NCBI GenBank assembly: GCA_021414025.1
Contig: JAIOPG010000005.1
Location: 62,001-126,000 of the forward strand
Source of the DNA: Planctomycetota bacterium
GTDB lineage: Bacteria > Planctomycetota > Phycisphaerae > Phycisphaerales > SM1A02
Direction of reading: 5' to 3'
DNA length: 64,000 nt
Shown: in pieces, positions 40,591 through 49,655 of the stretch
Position numbering within the stretch: position 1 is the stretch's first letter
Layout of the letters: every line of letters begins with the position of its first letter
Made by a program: the position numbers and the translations under genes
The notes under the pieces: model-generated
Told to the model about the DNA's origin: nothing
The model's database searches: none
What the model saw: only the letters and a program-made list of their open reading frames with translations

Positions 40591-41916
40591 ATGCTTGAAG
40601 CGATCATCATCCTTTTGATTCTTGTCCTGCTGGTCAGCGGCTTTGTCGCACTGCGCCTTCTTCGCGCGCCCGTCGTCAACAGCCAGGAAGCGGTACTGCT
40701 CGCCCAGGAGAAGTCGCGCCTCGAAGTCGAGAAGGCGCGCCTCGAAGAGCAGCTTCGCGCCGCGGCTTCCGCCACCACAAAGGAAGCCGCTCTCCGGCAG
40801 GAAACCGCCGATCGCGAGATGGCAGCATGGAAGGAATCGAACGAGCGCGAGATGAAGTTCCTCAAAGACTCCGAGGAGCGCCTCAAGTTGCAGTTCGCCA
40901 AACTCGCCAACGACATCTTCGAGGCCAAGGGCAAGACGCTCACCGAAGGCAACCAGACCAATCTCAACGCGCTGCTGCAGCCTCTGAAGGAGCAGCTCGC
41001 CGCGTTCCAGACCCGCATCAACGAAGTGCATAAGACCGATGTCGAGCAATCCGCCGCCCTGCGCACACACATCCAGTCACTGCAACTGGCCACCACCGTC
41101 ATCAGTCAGGACACTGTAAACCTGACCAACGCCCTCAAGGGCGACACCAAGATGCAGGGCGACTGGGGCGAGTTCACGCTGCAGCGCATCTTCGATACCT
41201 GCGGCATGGAGCGCGGCCGCGACTACGAGGTGCAGCAATCCGACCGCGGAGAGGAAGGCGGGCACCTGCGCCCCGATTTCTATGTCTATCTGCCCGACAA
41301 TCGCGTGGTCATCATCGATTCCAAGGTTTCGCTGACCGCCTATGTGCGCTACTGCAACGCGACGGACCCCGAGGATCGCAAGGCCGCGCTGCGCGAGCAT
41401 GTGCAATCAGTTCGCAAGCACATCCGCGAATTGTCCGGCAAGGACTATCTGCAGCTCGACGGCATGCGCGGCCGCACGCTCGACTTCGTGCTGATGTGCG
41501 TGCCGCTGGAACCCGCGTACCAGGCCGCCGTGACCACGGACATCTCGCTGATCGAGGAATCCAAGAAAACCGTCACCATCACCGGCCCCAACGCCCTGCT
41601 GACCACCCTGAAGCTGATCGTGCAGGTGTGGCGCCGCGAGAAGGAGAACAAGAACGCCGAGGAGATCGGCCTGAAGGCCGGCGCCATCTATGACCAGGTG
41701 TCGCTGATTGTCGACGCGATGCAGGAGGCGAGCAACCGTCTCGAGAAGGTCTCCGAATCCTTCTCGCTGGCGATGAATCGGCTCTCGACCGGCCGCGGCA
41801 ATCTCGTGCGGCGAGTGCAGGAGATCCGTGATCTCGGCGCCAAGACCAAGCGCGAGCTGCCGGGCGATGTCGTGGACGGCGCCCGCGACGAGAGCGACAC
41901 CGAATCAGTGCGTTGA
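40591..41916 (+). CDS. rmuC: DNA recombination protein RmuC
   Basis: 441 residues. An N-terminal membrane helix (AIIILLILVLLVSGFVAL), a coiled coil of about 120 residues (LAQEKSRLEVEKARLEEQL onward), and the RmuC core: QGDWGEFTLQRIFDTCGMERGRDYEVQ, then LRPDFYVYLPDNRVVIIDSKVSL and DFVLMCVPLEPAY. RmuC limits rearrangements at inverted repeats and has a predicted restriction-endonuclease-like core (D-x-n-D-x-K in DSKVSL). Divergent from the GNAT operon. Its end overlaps the convergent DUF488 gene by 12 bases. Confidence 0.93.
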   Translation: MLEAIIILLILVLLVSGFVALRLLRAPVVNSQEAVLLAQEKSRLEVEKARLEEQLRAAASATTKEAALRQETADREMAAWKESNEREMKFLKDSEERLKLQFAKLANDIFEAKGKTLTEGNQTNLNALLQPLKEQLAAFQTRINEVHKTDVEQSAALRTHIQSLQLATTVISQDTVNLTNALKGDTKMQGDWGEFTLQRIFDTCGMERGRDYEVQQSDRGEEGGHLRPDFYVYLPDNRVVIIDSKVSLTAYVRYCNATDPEDRKAALREHVQSVRKHIRELSGKDYLQLDGMRGRTLDFVLMCVPLEPAYQAAVTTDISLIEESKKTVTITGPNALLTTLKLIVQVWRREKENKNAEEIGLKAGAIYDQVSLIVDAMQEASNRLEKVSESFSLAMNRLSTGRGNLVRRVQEIRDLGAKTKRELPGDVVDGARDESDTESVR

Positions 41917-42510
41917 AGAGCCGTCTCCTTCATTCACCCACGCCAGTTCCTCGCCCAACTTCTGATACGCGGTGTTGACCAGATCTTCTCTGCTCTGAAA
42001 CAAGTCGCTGCGCGGCGTCTCGGTGGCGTCCATCATACGCTCCTCGGCTTCCGACGCGGACTCAAGCCGCCCGTCCTCCAGAATGTGCTGGACATCGATC
42101 GACTCGCGCAGCAGCGCCCGCGCCACCAACACCGTGCGATGACAGGTGATCGGGTCCTTCTCCGCGCACATCAGCGCGATGCGCTGATCTTGCGCGCCCT
42201 TCTTCAACCGCTCGATCCCCTCGCGAAACTTCGGCAACTTCGCCACTCGCTCGTACTTGGCCTGGCCACCAACAAAACACTCCGGCTCGTCGCGCCGCGC
42301 GCCGAGTTCCTTGCCGAGATAGACGTAACTGATGCCCTCTCGCCGCAGCGACGCCTCCAGCGCCTGCTGGTTGAAGTGCGGATTGAAGCCGCTGAACGGC
42401 ACGCTGCGCACATCCGCGATCGCCGTGACCTGGTGCCGCTTCAGCAGACCGATGAACTTCTCCATAGTGTGGTTGGAGTGTCCAACGGTGAAGATGATCG
42501 GCATGGGCAC
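41905..42510 (-). CDS. DUF488 family protein
   Basis: 201 residues. The family markers are visible: the start IIFTVGHSNHTMEKFIGLLKRHQVTAIADVRSVPFS, the middle YVYLGKELGARRDE and the motif LMCAEKDPITCHRTVL, whose Cys-Ala-Glu and Cys-His-Arg pairs are diagnostic. The biochemical function is not established; cysteine and histidine conservation hints at a metal or thiol chemistry. A Met at 42504 is an alternative start. Convergent with rmuC. Confidence 0.9.
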   Translation of the reverse strand: MPMPIIFTVGHSNHTMEKFIGLLKRHQVTAIADVRSVPFSGFNPHFNQQALEASLRREGISYVYLGKELGARRDEPECFVGGQAKYERVAKLPKFREGIERLKKGAQDQRIALMCAEKDPITCHRTVLVARALLRESIDVQHILEDGRLESASEAEERMMDATETPRSDLFQSREDLVNTAYQKLGEELAWVNEGDGSSTH

Positions 42511-42572
42511 AGCCGAAGTTTAGTGACACGCGACTCGGCATGGCTGCGATCACGCACCGATATACTTCGCCC

Positions 42573-42878
42573 ATGGTTCCCCTCGCGTTGCTGCCAGGCA
42601 TGGTCAAGCCGCTGTGCTCCCGGGCTAATGTCTCGCGGCTGGCCCTCGTCGGCTCCGCGGCCCGCAACGACTTCGACCCCGCGCATTCCGATGTGGACTT
42701 CCTGGTGGACTTCAAGGACATCCCCGGTTTCGACTACTTCGGCGCCTACATGACGCTGCGGCGCGAGCTGGCCTCGCTGGTGGGCCATCAGATCGACCTG
42801 ATCTCGGTGCGCAGTATCGAGAATCCCTACCTGCAACAGTCCCTGACCCGCGACGCCCGGGAGCTCTATGCGGCATGA
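42573..42878 (+). CDS. mntA: MNT-domain antitoxin (MntA-type nucleotidyltransferase)
   Basis: 101 residues from the ATG at 42573 (112 from 42540). The nucleotidyltransferase motif GSAARNDFDPAHSDVDFLVDF gives GSx-RxD and the D-x-D metal pair; DLISVRSIEN carries the third acidic region. Small MNT proteins neutralise HEPN toxins by adding AMP to a tyrosine near the HEPN active site. It overlaps the hepT-like gene by 11 bases, which is the usual coupled layout. Confidence 0.88.
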   Translation: MVPLALLPGMVKPLCSRANVSRLALVGSAARNDFDPAHSDVDFLVDFKDIPGFDYFGAYMTLRRELASLVGHQIDLISVRSIENPYLQQSLTRDARELYAA

Positions 42879-43287
42879 CGCCCGCGTCGTGCTGCACGAC
42901 GCCATAACCGCCGCGGCCCGTATTGACGAGGTGATGCGCAACGTCACTGAGAAGCAATTCATCGGCGACTGGATGCTGCAATCCATGGTCGAGCGCCAAT
43001 GCATGATCGTGGGCGAGGCCCTGGGCCGGCTGCGCAAATTCCACCCGGAGCTCTCGGAGGGCATCCATCACGCGGACGAACTGGTCGACTTCCGCAACAT
43101 GCTGGCCCACGCATACGACCGTGTCGATCCGCGGCTGGTCTACTCGCTGGCGCACCTGCATCTGCAGAAGCTGCACGGACAACTGCAGCGCGTGCTTCAC
43201 GACTTGAATGCCGACCCCGCCGGCAGCGCCTGGTTTTCCAAGCGCATGCACCGCGGTTCCGACTCGCCGCGCGGCCGCCATCGATGA
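42868..43287 (+). CDS. hepT: HEPN-domain toxin (HepT-type, DUF86)
   Basis: 139 residues, all-helical. The HEPN ribonuclease motif R-x4-H appears as RNMLAHAYD, where the tyrosine two residues after the His is the position AMPylated by MntA in characterised pairs. The upstream helix MVERQCMIVGEALGRL is typical. The toxin would cleave RNA unless modified. The C-terminal 25 residues (WFSKRMHRGSDSPRGRHR) are a basic tail not usual in HepT. Followed by the terminator at 43307. Confidence 0.88.
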   Translation: MRHDARVVLHDAITAAARIDEVMRNVTEKQFIGDWMLQSMVERQCMIVGEALGRLRKFHPELSEGIHHADELVDFRNMLAHAYDRVDPRLVYSLAHLHLQKLHGQLQRVLHDLNADPAGSAWFSKRMHRGSDSPRGRHR

Positions 43288-43306
43288 CATGTGACGCGAC
43301 ATGAAA

Positions 43307-43332
43307 AAGCCCCGAGCGCAGGCTCGGGGCTT
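43307..43332. terminator. Bidirectional terminator between hepT and a PEP-CTERM gene
   Basis: A perfect 11-base stem AAGCCCCGAGC / GCTCGGGGCTT with a 4-base loop. The minus strand continues with a T-run (complement of AAAAA at 43304-43308), fitting the PEP-CTERM gene that ends at 43359; it also lies just after hepT. Confidence 0.85.
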
Positions 43333-43358
43333 GAATTCAAAGAAGCAATGGTCGGAAA

Positions 43359-44096
43359 TTATTTCCGCCGACGCCGCATCGCCAGGCCGCCCAGCGTCAG
43401 CAGGGACATCGTGACCGGCTCGGGCACGGCCTGGATGTCGATCGAATTTTGCGGAATGTAGAAATTGAAAGTGTCCTCGGCGGACATGCCGGTCCAGTCG
43501 AAACCAAAGGTGACTTGCCATTCGATGGCTGTTGCCGTTTGGTAGTTGGATCCGAAGCGATCCTCGAACGCGAAGCCATACCCGTAACCGCCTGGCTCGT
43601 GAATGCCCAGACCGGTACCGCTGCCAACTCCGATGAGTGGATTGTGCGAACTGTCGAAGAGGATGAAGGATGTCTCGACCTTGTAGATGTCGAGCGTGCC
43701 ACCCGAGAAATCAAAGCCGAAGCCAAATGAGGTGCGAATGAAATCGTCGGGGTGGGTCCACATCGCGCCATCGATCGTGCCCGTGCCGTAGATCACGAGC
43801 AGATTGCCTCGGAAATCGGGGTCACTGACGGGGCTTGGGACATAGTCCGCTCCAGTAAGTGCGAAAATTTTGTCCTCGAGACTTCCTCCTCCATGCAGCT
43901 TGATTCCATTTGAAAGCGGAGAGGAACCCACGGTCGGTCCCGGGTTGTATGCCCTCCAGACCGGTAAGTCGGAGTCGGACAAAAGATCGACATAGCGAAG
44001 ATCCGAATTGAGATACGACCACGTTGTGACGGCGTCGGCATTGGCCGCGCCCGTCAGGGTCATACCCAAGGCAGCAATAAACAAAGTCCTTTTCAT
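43359..44096 (-). CDS. PEP-CTERM protein with canonical VPEP tail
   Basis: 245 residues from the ATG at 44096, which is 6 bases after AAAGGAG; the ATG at 44102 abuts the ribosome site and is rejected. Signal peptide (RTLFIAALGMTLTGAANA). The C-terminus reads VPEPVTMSLLTLGGLAMRRRRK, a textbook PEP-CTERM signal, unlike the PxPG tails of the other such proteins here. The body is a Gly/Ser/aromatic-rich beta sequence (GYGYGFAFEDRFG, FGFGFDFSGGTLDIYK). Exported and exosortase-processed; function unknown. Confidence 0.88.
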   Translation of the reverse strand: MKRTLFIAALGMTLTGAANADAVTTWSYLNSDLRYVDLLSDSDLPVWRAYNPGPTVGSSPLSNGIKLHGGGSLEDKIFALTGADYVPSPVSDPDFRGNLLVIYGTGTIDGAMWTHPDDFIRTSFGFGFDFSGGTLDIYKVETSFILFDSSHNPLIGVGSGTGLGIHEPGGYGYGFAFEDRFGSNYQTATAIEWQVTFGFDWTGMSAEDTFNFYIPQNSIDIQAVPEPVTMSLLTLGGLAMRRRRK

Positions 44097-44251
44097 CCTC
44101 ATCTCCTTTGAATTCAAAAGTGAAAACCTGAATCGCATGCATGCAGCAATGGATGGACCACCGCAAATCCGGCAAGCAAGCCCTTCACCTATAGCCCGAA
44201 AACCTTTCGAGTCAAGAGAAACTTGGCAATTGATCGTGGTAAAGTGCCCGC

Positions 44252-45715
44252 GTGTCCACCGCCGTACCGCCACCCAAGGCCGCCAAGTGGGATTACGCCC
44301 CCGCCCCCGAGAGTTTCAAGCCGGCGATCGCTCCCGAGCACGGCCTCTATATAGATGGCAAGTTCACGCCCGCCAAGAGCGGCCGCAAGATGGATGTCAT
44401 CAACCCCGCCACCGAGGAGCACCTGACTAAGGTGGCCGAGGCGGGCAAGGCCGATGTGGACCGGGCCTGCGAAGCCGCGAAGAAGGCCTTCCGCGGCTGG
44501 TCGCGCATGAAGCCGCGCGAGCGGGCGAAACTTCTTTTCCGGGTGGCGAGAAAATTGCAGGAGCGCGCCCGCGAATTCGCGGTGCTCGAGACGCTCAACA
44601 ACGGCAAGCCCATCAAGGAGAGCCGCGACCAGGACGTGCCGGAGTCGGCCAAGCATTTCTTCTACCACGCGGGCTGGTGCGACAAGCTGCGCTACGCGGT
44701 GCCCGGCGGCCATGAGCCGGGGCCGGTGGGCGTGTGCGGACAGATCATCCCGTGGAATTTCCCGCTGATGATGGCAGCCTGGAAGCTGGCGCCCGCCCTC
44801 GCTTGCGGCAACACCTGCGTGCTCAAACCCGCCGAGACCACGCCGCTAACCGCCATTCGGCTTGCTGAAGTTTTCCGCGACTGCGATTTTCCGCCCGGCG
44901 TGGTGAACATCATCACCGGTGGTCCCGAGGCGGGCAAGGCCATCGCCCAACATCCGGGCTTCGACAAGATCGCCTTCACCGGCAGCACCGAGGTCGGCCG
45001 CATGATCGTGAAGGGCTGCGCCGGCCGCTCCGTGCGCCTGACCATGGAGCTCGGCGGCAAGGGCGCGCATCTCATCTTCGCCGACGCGGCCATCGACCAG
45101 GCGGTTGAGGGCGCGGTGCAGGGCATCTTCTCCAACCAGGGTCAGGTCTGCTGCGCCGGCAGCCGTCTGCTGGTGGAGGAATCGATCGCGGACATCTTCC
45201 AGGCCAAGTTGCTGCACCGCATGTCCTCGCTTCGCCTTGGAGATCCGATGGACAAGAACACCGATGTCGGCGCCATCAACTCCGCGCCGCAGCTCAAGCG
45301 CATCCAGGGCTATGTGAAGATCGCCCGCGAGGAGGGCTTGAAGGTGCTCGAGTCCGGCACAGGCGAGATCCCCAAGAAGGGCTTCTGGTGCAGGCCCACC
45401 GCGCTGGCCGGGGTGCAGCCCGCCAATGTCGTCGCCCGCGAGGAAATCTTCGGGCCGGTCGTCTGCCTGATGACCTTCCGCACCGTGGACGAGGCGGTCA
45501 GCCGCGCCAACGACACGCCCTTCGGCCTGAGCGCCGGCGTCTGGACCGAGAAGAGCGCCAAGATGTTCGACGTGGCGCGGCGCCTTCGCGCCGGCGTGGT
45601 TTGGTGCAATGGATTCAACCTGTTCGACGCCGCGAGCCCCTTCGGCGGCATGAAGGAAAGCGGATTCGGCCGCGAGGGCGGGCGGCACGGCTTGATGGAG
45701 TACATGGCGCATTGA
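44252..45715 (+). CDS. Aldehyde dehydrogenase (catalytic)
   Basis: 487 residues from a GTG at 44252. The full ALDH fold and active site are present: GPVGVCGQIIPWNFPL (Asn oxyanion), VLKPAETTPL, FTGSTEVG, the general-base Glu in LTMELGGKGAHL and the nucleophile Cys in NQGQVCCAGSR; EEIFGPVVCLMTF and SPFGGMKESGFGREGG close the fold. Oxidises an aldehyde with NAD(P)+. The following gene is a shortened ALDH-like protein 27 bases on. Combined size and order match the two halves of ALDH16. Confidence 0.94.
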   Translation: MSTAVPPPKAAKWDYAPAPESFKPAIAPEHGLYIDGKFTPAKSGRKMDVINPATEEHLTKVAEAGKADVDRACEAAKKAFRGWSRMKPRERAKLLFRVARKLQERAREFAVLETLNNGKPIKESRDQDVPESAKHFFYHAGWCDKLRYAVPGGHEPGPVGVCGQIIPWNFPLMMAAWKLAPALACGNTCVLKPAETTPLTAIRLAEVFRDCDFPPGVVNIITGGPEAGKAIAQHPGFDKIAFTGSTEVGRMIVKGCAGRSVRLTMELGGKGAHLIFADAAIDQAVEGAVQGIFSNQGQVCCAGSRLLVEESIADIFQAKLLHRMSSLRLGDPMDKNTDVGAINSAPQLKRIQGYVKIAREEGLKVLESGTGEIPKKGFWCRPTALAGVQPANVVAREEIFGPVVCLMTFRTVDEAVSRANDTPFGLSAGVWTEKSAKMFDVARRLRAGVVWCNGFNLFDAASPFGGMKESGFGREGGRHGLMEYMAH

Positions 45716-45741
45716 GCGCCGAGCAATGACATTGGCTTCCC

Positions 45742-46614
45742 ATGAATGAAGATCGACTCACAGTTCTGAAGACCCACAAGCTTTTCATCAAGGGCGCGTT
45801 CCCGCGCGGCGAGAGCGGCCGCACGCACCCGCTGCGCGACAAGCACAATGGCGTGCTGGCCCAGCTCTGCACCGCCAGCCGCAAGGATTTGCGCGAGGCG
45901 GTCGAGGCGGCCAAGGGCGCGCAGCCGGCGTGGGCGGCATCGACTCCCTATTTGCGCGGGCAGATTTTGTATCGCCTCGCCGAGATGATCGAAGGCCGCG
46001 CCGAGGAGTTCACCGCGGCTTTGCGCGAGACCACAGACGCCGGCGCCAAAAGCGCCCGCGCCGAGGTCGACGCCACGATCGACCGGACCATCTGCTTCGC
46101 GGGCTGGGCCGACAAGATGGTCAGCATTCTGGGAAATCAAAATCCGGTGGCGGCCCCCTACTGGAACTTCACTTCGCCCGAGCCGATCGGCGTGCTGGGC
46201 ATCGTCGCGCCGGATGATTCGCCGCTGCTTGGTTTCGTCTCGCTCTGGCTGCCCGCGCTCTGCGCCGGCAACACGGTGGTGGTGCTGGCCAGCGAGCGCT
46301 GCCCGCTTCCGGCCCTGCTGATGGCGGAGAGCATGCCGACTTCCGATGTGCCCGCGGGCGTCTTCAACCTGCTCACCGGGTTCCGCGAGGAGCTGCTCAA
46401 GCCGCTGGGCAGCCACCGCGACATCGACGGCGTCATCGCCGCGGTGGACAACGATCACGCCACTGTGCTGCGCGACCAGGGCGCCGACAATCTGAAGCGC
46501 GTCCGCATCCTGAACGCAAAGCGCGACTGGACCAGCGAAACCTGCGACGGTCCCGGCGCCTTCCATGGCTCGGTGGAATACAAGACCACCTGGCATCCGC
46601 TCAGCGCGGAGTGA
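45742..46614 (+). CDS. Truncated ALDH-like protein without the catalytic domain
   Basis: 290 residues. It aligns by eye with the N-terminal, cofactor-binding half of aldehyde dehydrogenases (KLFIKGAFPRGESGRTHPL, AAKGAQPAWAASTPYLRGQILYRLAEMIE, EPIGVLGIVAPDDSPLLGF, CAGNTVVVLASE, DVPAGVFNLLTG). It stops before the Cys-containing domain, ending in a short oligomerisation-like tail (GSVEYKTTWHPLSAE). It therefore cannot be an enzyme by itself. A partner role with the complete ALDH just upstream is likely. The reading frame differs from the upstream gene, so a single frameshift does not simply explain the split. Confidence 0.82.
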   Translation: MNEDRLTVLKTHKLFIKGAFPRGESGRTHPLRDKHNGVLAQLCTASRKDLREAVEAAKGAQPAWAASTPYLRGQILYRLAEMIEGRAEEFTAALRETTDAGAKSARAEVDATIDRTICFAGWADKMVSILGNQNPVAAPYWNFTSPEPIGVLGIVAPDDSPLLGFVSLWLPALCAGNTVVVLASERCPLPALLMAESMPTSDVPAGVFNLLTGFREELLKPLGSHRDIDGVIAAVDNDHATVLRDQGADNLKRVRILNAKRDWTSETCDGPGAFHGSVEYKTTWHPLSAE

Positions 46615-46662
46615 TCGCCCCAAATTACATTTCGAGGATGGGAGACAATGCGGCCCCCCGCT

Positions 46663-49536
46663 TCACCCCGTGATGTGCAGTTTCACTCCCGCTGGCGAGC
46701 GGCCATCGACATCGAAGATGCTCAGCGTGGCGTTGGGCGGGATTGCCTCCATCGGCAGCTCGATGCGAAGTCGCTTTTCCGCGGCGCAGTAGTCGCCGAC
46801 GATTTTTCCATCGAGCAGCACATGCCCATGCGAGAGACCGTTGCAGAGAATGGCGATCGATCCCCCAGCAACGGCGGGCTTGACCAGTGTGGTCGTGAAC
46901 CAGCGCGGCTCGCCGGGTTTGGCTGCCTTGGCCAACTTCAGCGGCTTCCATGCGGGCGATGTTCTTCCGGGCATTTCCCAGCGGGCGAAGCTCCAGGTGG
47001 CGCCGGATCCCAGCGACGCCTCCGGTGATTGGAAGAATCGAATCGCCTTCGCCAATTTCTCCACGCACTGCTCCGAAGATTTCTTCTCCTCCGTCCCGGG
47101 ATCGATCGGCACCAGGACCAGTTCGTTCACGCCGTTCTTCAGTCCGAACCGCGGGCTTTCCTTCGCGCCGCTCTTCGACTTCTCCTTCGAGGCCTTGGGC
47201 ACGGGACGCAGCACCAGCGCGTCGCCGAGGCCGCCGTGCCAGTCCAGGAAATCGATCACCGCCCCATTGAGGATCGCCACAGCGCGCAATCGCGTGGCCG
47301 GCGCGTCGAGCATGATGACGCCCTTGCCGCGATAGTCGAAGGCAAAGTGCGCCGCGTGCGTCGACAGCAGATGCCCCGGTGCGACTCCGGGCAGGAACGG
47401 CGCCGCCTTGAAGGGATCGACGCTGGGCGAATCGATGACCTTTGACTTGGCTTTCAGCGGCGACACCGCCAGCGCATTTCCAGAGATGCCGACCGAGTGA
47501 TTGCGGCTGGCGTCGTTGGCGCTGCGACCGCCCTGCCGGGCGAGCAACGTCAAGGTGCGCGAGTTGCCGCTCTTGCCGGAGCTCGAGGATTTTTCCGCGG
47601 GAATCGCAAGGGGAAGCGTCGCGCCCTTGCCGCCCAGCACGCCGAGGGACTTTCCATTGCTCCACGCCTGCATGAATCCGAACGCCGCCGGAAAGTGCGC
47701 ACTGACCGCCTCGGACGACTTGCCCTCCGGCTTCACGCTGAGCCGATACCAGCCCCATCCCGAATTCACGCCGCACTTGTCCAGGCTCTGTGGAACGGCA
47801 AGCGTTGCGAAGCGATCGCTGCTGCCATCGACGTATTCGCGGCACTCGGCGACCTGCCAATCCTTGAGCGCGCGCTCCGTCGGCTTGGACGGCGCGGCGG
47901 CGCGGAGCTCTGCGATCTCTCCCGAGAGCGAAATGCGAAACGCCTTGTTGAAACCCGGGCTCAACACGGCGTTTGTGCCGCGCACATCGTCCGCGCCGAG
48001 GGTCAGGCCGGTCGCTTCGATCAGCGCCGTGTCGATCTGCTCCTGGTTGCACACCACCACGGTGAGTTTCTGGTGCGCGAACACCAGCGGCTTGGCGCCC
48101 TCGCCCGCCTTGGGCAGGGTGAACTCCATCGCGGCGCCATCGATCGAGAGTGCGCCCATGGTGCCTGCGGCCCCCTGCAGCACCAGCAACTTCTTCTCGA
48201 TCAAGGCGAAGGGCGAGAGGTTGCAGAAGTCCAGCACGCCGGCACCCTGCAGATTGACGTTTGATAGATACCAACCGACCGGCGCATCGCCCAGATGCAC
48301 GGGCATGCGCACGCCGTTGGGCGTGATGATGGTCGCCGCGTCGCGCCGAGGCTTGCCCGCCTCATCTGGACCGCGGAAGACGAACACGACGTTGCCCGCG
48401 CCCTCGACGGTGACCACCGCGAAGGAGCCCGGCTCGAGCGCGTCGAGATTCTGCACCGCGGCCTGCTTGGTTCCATCGGCGCCGGCCAGCACGAATCCAA
48501 AGCTGTTGGCAAAACTCGCGAGCCGACGGATTGCACGCGCGCTGCCATCAGGTCGCCCGATCGAGTCGAGCAATGCGGGCACGGCATTGATTCGATCCGT
48601 GCGTGCCAGCCCCGGCAATGTGGGCTGCCCTCCGGCGCAGAGGATCTGCCCCACGCGGCGCAGTTCTTCCATGCCGGCGCTCCAGGAGCTCCTCTTTGCG
48701 GAAGCGCCGGACGAGTCGCGCACCAGATCGCCGGCCAGCTTCACGCATCGCGGCGAATCCTTGTCGCATCCGGTGCAGGCGGCCCACGCAGCTTCTTCGC
48801 GGATCTCCACCAGGCGCGGCGCGTCGGACTGGATGGACTGAAGCTGGCGCAGATTCGCGAAGAGATCGTTCCAGCCCTCCCAGACTTCGACGCAACCCTC
48901 GACGGAAATCCACAGGCCGTTGCTGGTCAGCACGGGCACGGTGAAGCCGCTGTCGCGGGCGAAGCGCAGCAATTCCTTGTGATACTTCTGCCCCTCTTCC
49001 TCATTGCCGCAGGTCCAGCCATGTTCGATCTGAACAGCGCAGAGCGCGCCGCCATCGTTGGACCTGCCGCCGGCGAAGCCGGCGCCGCGCGGCGCCTCGA
49101 CCGTGGCCTGCAGCTTCGACACTTCCTTGCCCACCGCTTGATAGAGCCGGGAGACATGCTTCAGGAATGTTTCGTTGGCGACGCGAAGTTTGATGTCGGG
49201 CTGGTCCGCGAGCCACGCCGGCAAACCGCCGCCGTCAAAGGGCTCGCCCGCCACCGGCCCGATCCGCAGCACCACGTGCAATCCCAGCTCGCGGCAGGCA
49301 TCGATGAACACGGCCACATTCAGGCCGCCGGTGAAATCCATCCGGCCCTCGCGCGCCTCGTGCAGGCACCAAGGCACGCTGGTGCGAATCGTGTTGAAAC
49401 CCATCCGCTTCAATGCAAGCAGCGCGGGCTTCCAACGCTCAGGAGCGAGCAGCGTGTATTCAAGGTTCGCGCCGATCATCCAGAGACGGCGGCCGTTCCA
49501 GATGAAGCTTTGACGGTCGTAGGCGAGGCTGGGCAT
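46663..49536 (-). CDS. GH35-like (beta-galactosidase-type) protein with altered active site
   Basis: About 957 residues from the ATG at 49536; Met codons at 49587 and 49632 are possible longer starts. The N-terminal TIM-barrel is GH35-like: GANLEYTLLAPERW, FNTIRTSVPWCLHE, DFTGGLNVAVFIDACRELGLHVVLRIGP and GEPFDGGGLPAWL. Where GH35 enzymes have QIENEYG, this protein reads QIEHGWT, so the proton-donor Glu is missing. The C-terminal half shows beta-sandwich segments with carbohydrate-binding character (GVNSGWGWYRLSV, GHLLSTHAAHFAFDY, GSIAILCNGLSHGHVLLDG). No signal peptide is seen. Probably a sugar-binding or differently acting protein. Confidence 0.68.
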   Translation of the reverse strand: MPSLAYDRQSFIWNGRRLWMIGANLEYTLLAPERWKPALLALKRMGFNTIRTSVPWCLHEAREGRMDFTGGLNVAVFIDACRELGLHVVLRIGPVAGEPFDGGGLPAWLADQPDIKLRVANETFLKHVSRLYQAVGKEVSKLQATVEAPRGAGFAGGRSNDGGALCAVQIEHGWTCGNEEEGQKYHKELLRFARDSGFTVPVLTSNGLWISVEGCVEVWEGWNDLFANLRQLQSIQSDAPRLVEIREEAAWAACTGCDKDSPRCVKLAGDLVRDSSGASAKRSSWSAGMEELRRVGQILCAGGQPTLPGLARTDRINAVPALLDSIGRPDGSARAIRRLASFANSFGFVLAGADGTKQAAVQNLDALEPGSFAVVTVEGAGNVVFVFRGPDEAGKPRRDAATIITPNGVRMPVHLGDAPVGWYLSNVNLQGAGVLDFCNLSPFALIEKKLLVLQGAAGTMGALSIDGAAMEFTLPKAGEGAKPLVFAHQKLTVVVCNQEQIDTALIEATGLTLGADDVRGTNAVLSPGFNKAFRISLSGEIAELRAAAPSKPTERALKDWQVAECREYVDGSSDRFATLAVPQSLDKCGVNSGWGWYRLSVKPEGKSSEAVSAHFPAAFGFMQAWSNGKSLGVLGGKGATLPLAIPAEKSSSSGKSGNSRTLTLLARQGGRSANDASRNHSVGISGNALAVSPLKAKSKVIDSPSVDPFKAAPFLPGVAPGHLLSTHAAHFAFDYRGKGVIMLDAPATRLRAVAILNGAVIDFLDWHGGLGDALVLRPVPKASKEKSKSGAKESPRFGLKNGVNELVLVPIDPGTEEKKSSEQCVEKLAKAIRFFQSPEASLGSGATWSFARWEMPGRTSPAWKPLKLAKAAKPGEPRWFTTTLVKPAVAGGSIAILCNGLSHGHVLLDGKIVGDYCAAEKRLRIELPMEAIPPNATLSIFDVDGRSPAGVKLHITG

Positions 49537-49655
49537 TGCGTTTGTTTCGCTCGAGCGCGTGGCGGAGTCTGCTTCTTCGCCATCCATTCGGAATGGTTCG
49601 TGACTCTTGGAAGAAATGATAAGCCGATACACTGTGCAAAAGAGAGGCTTGCTTC

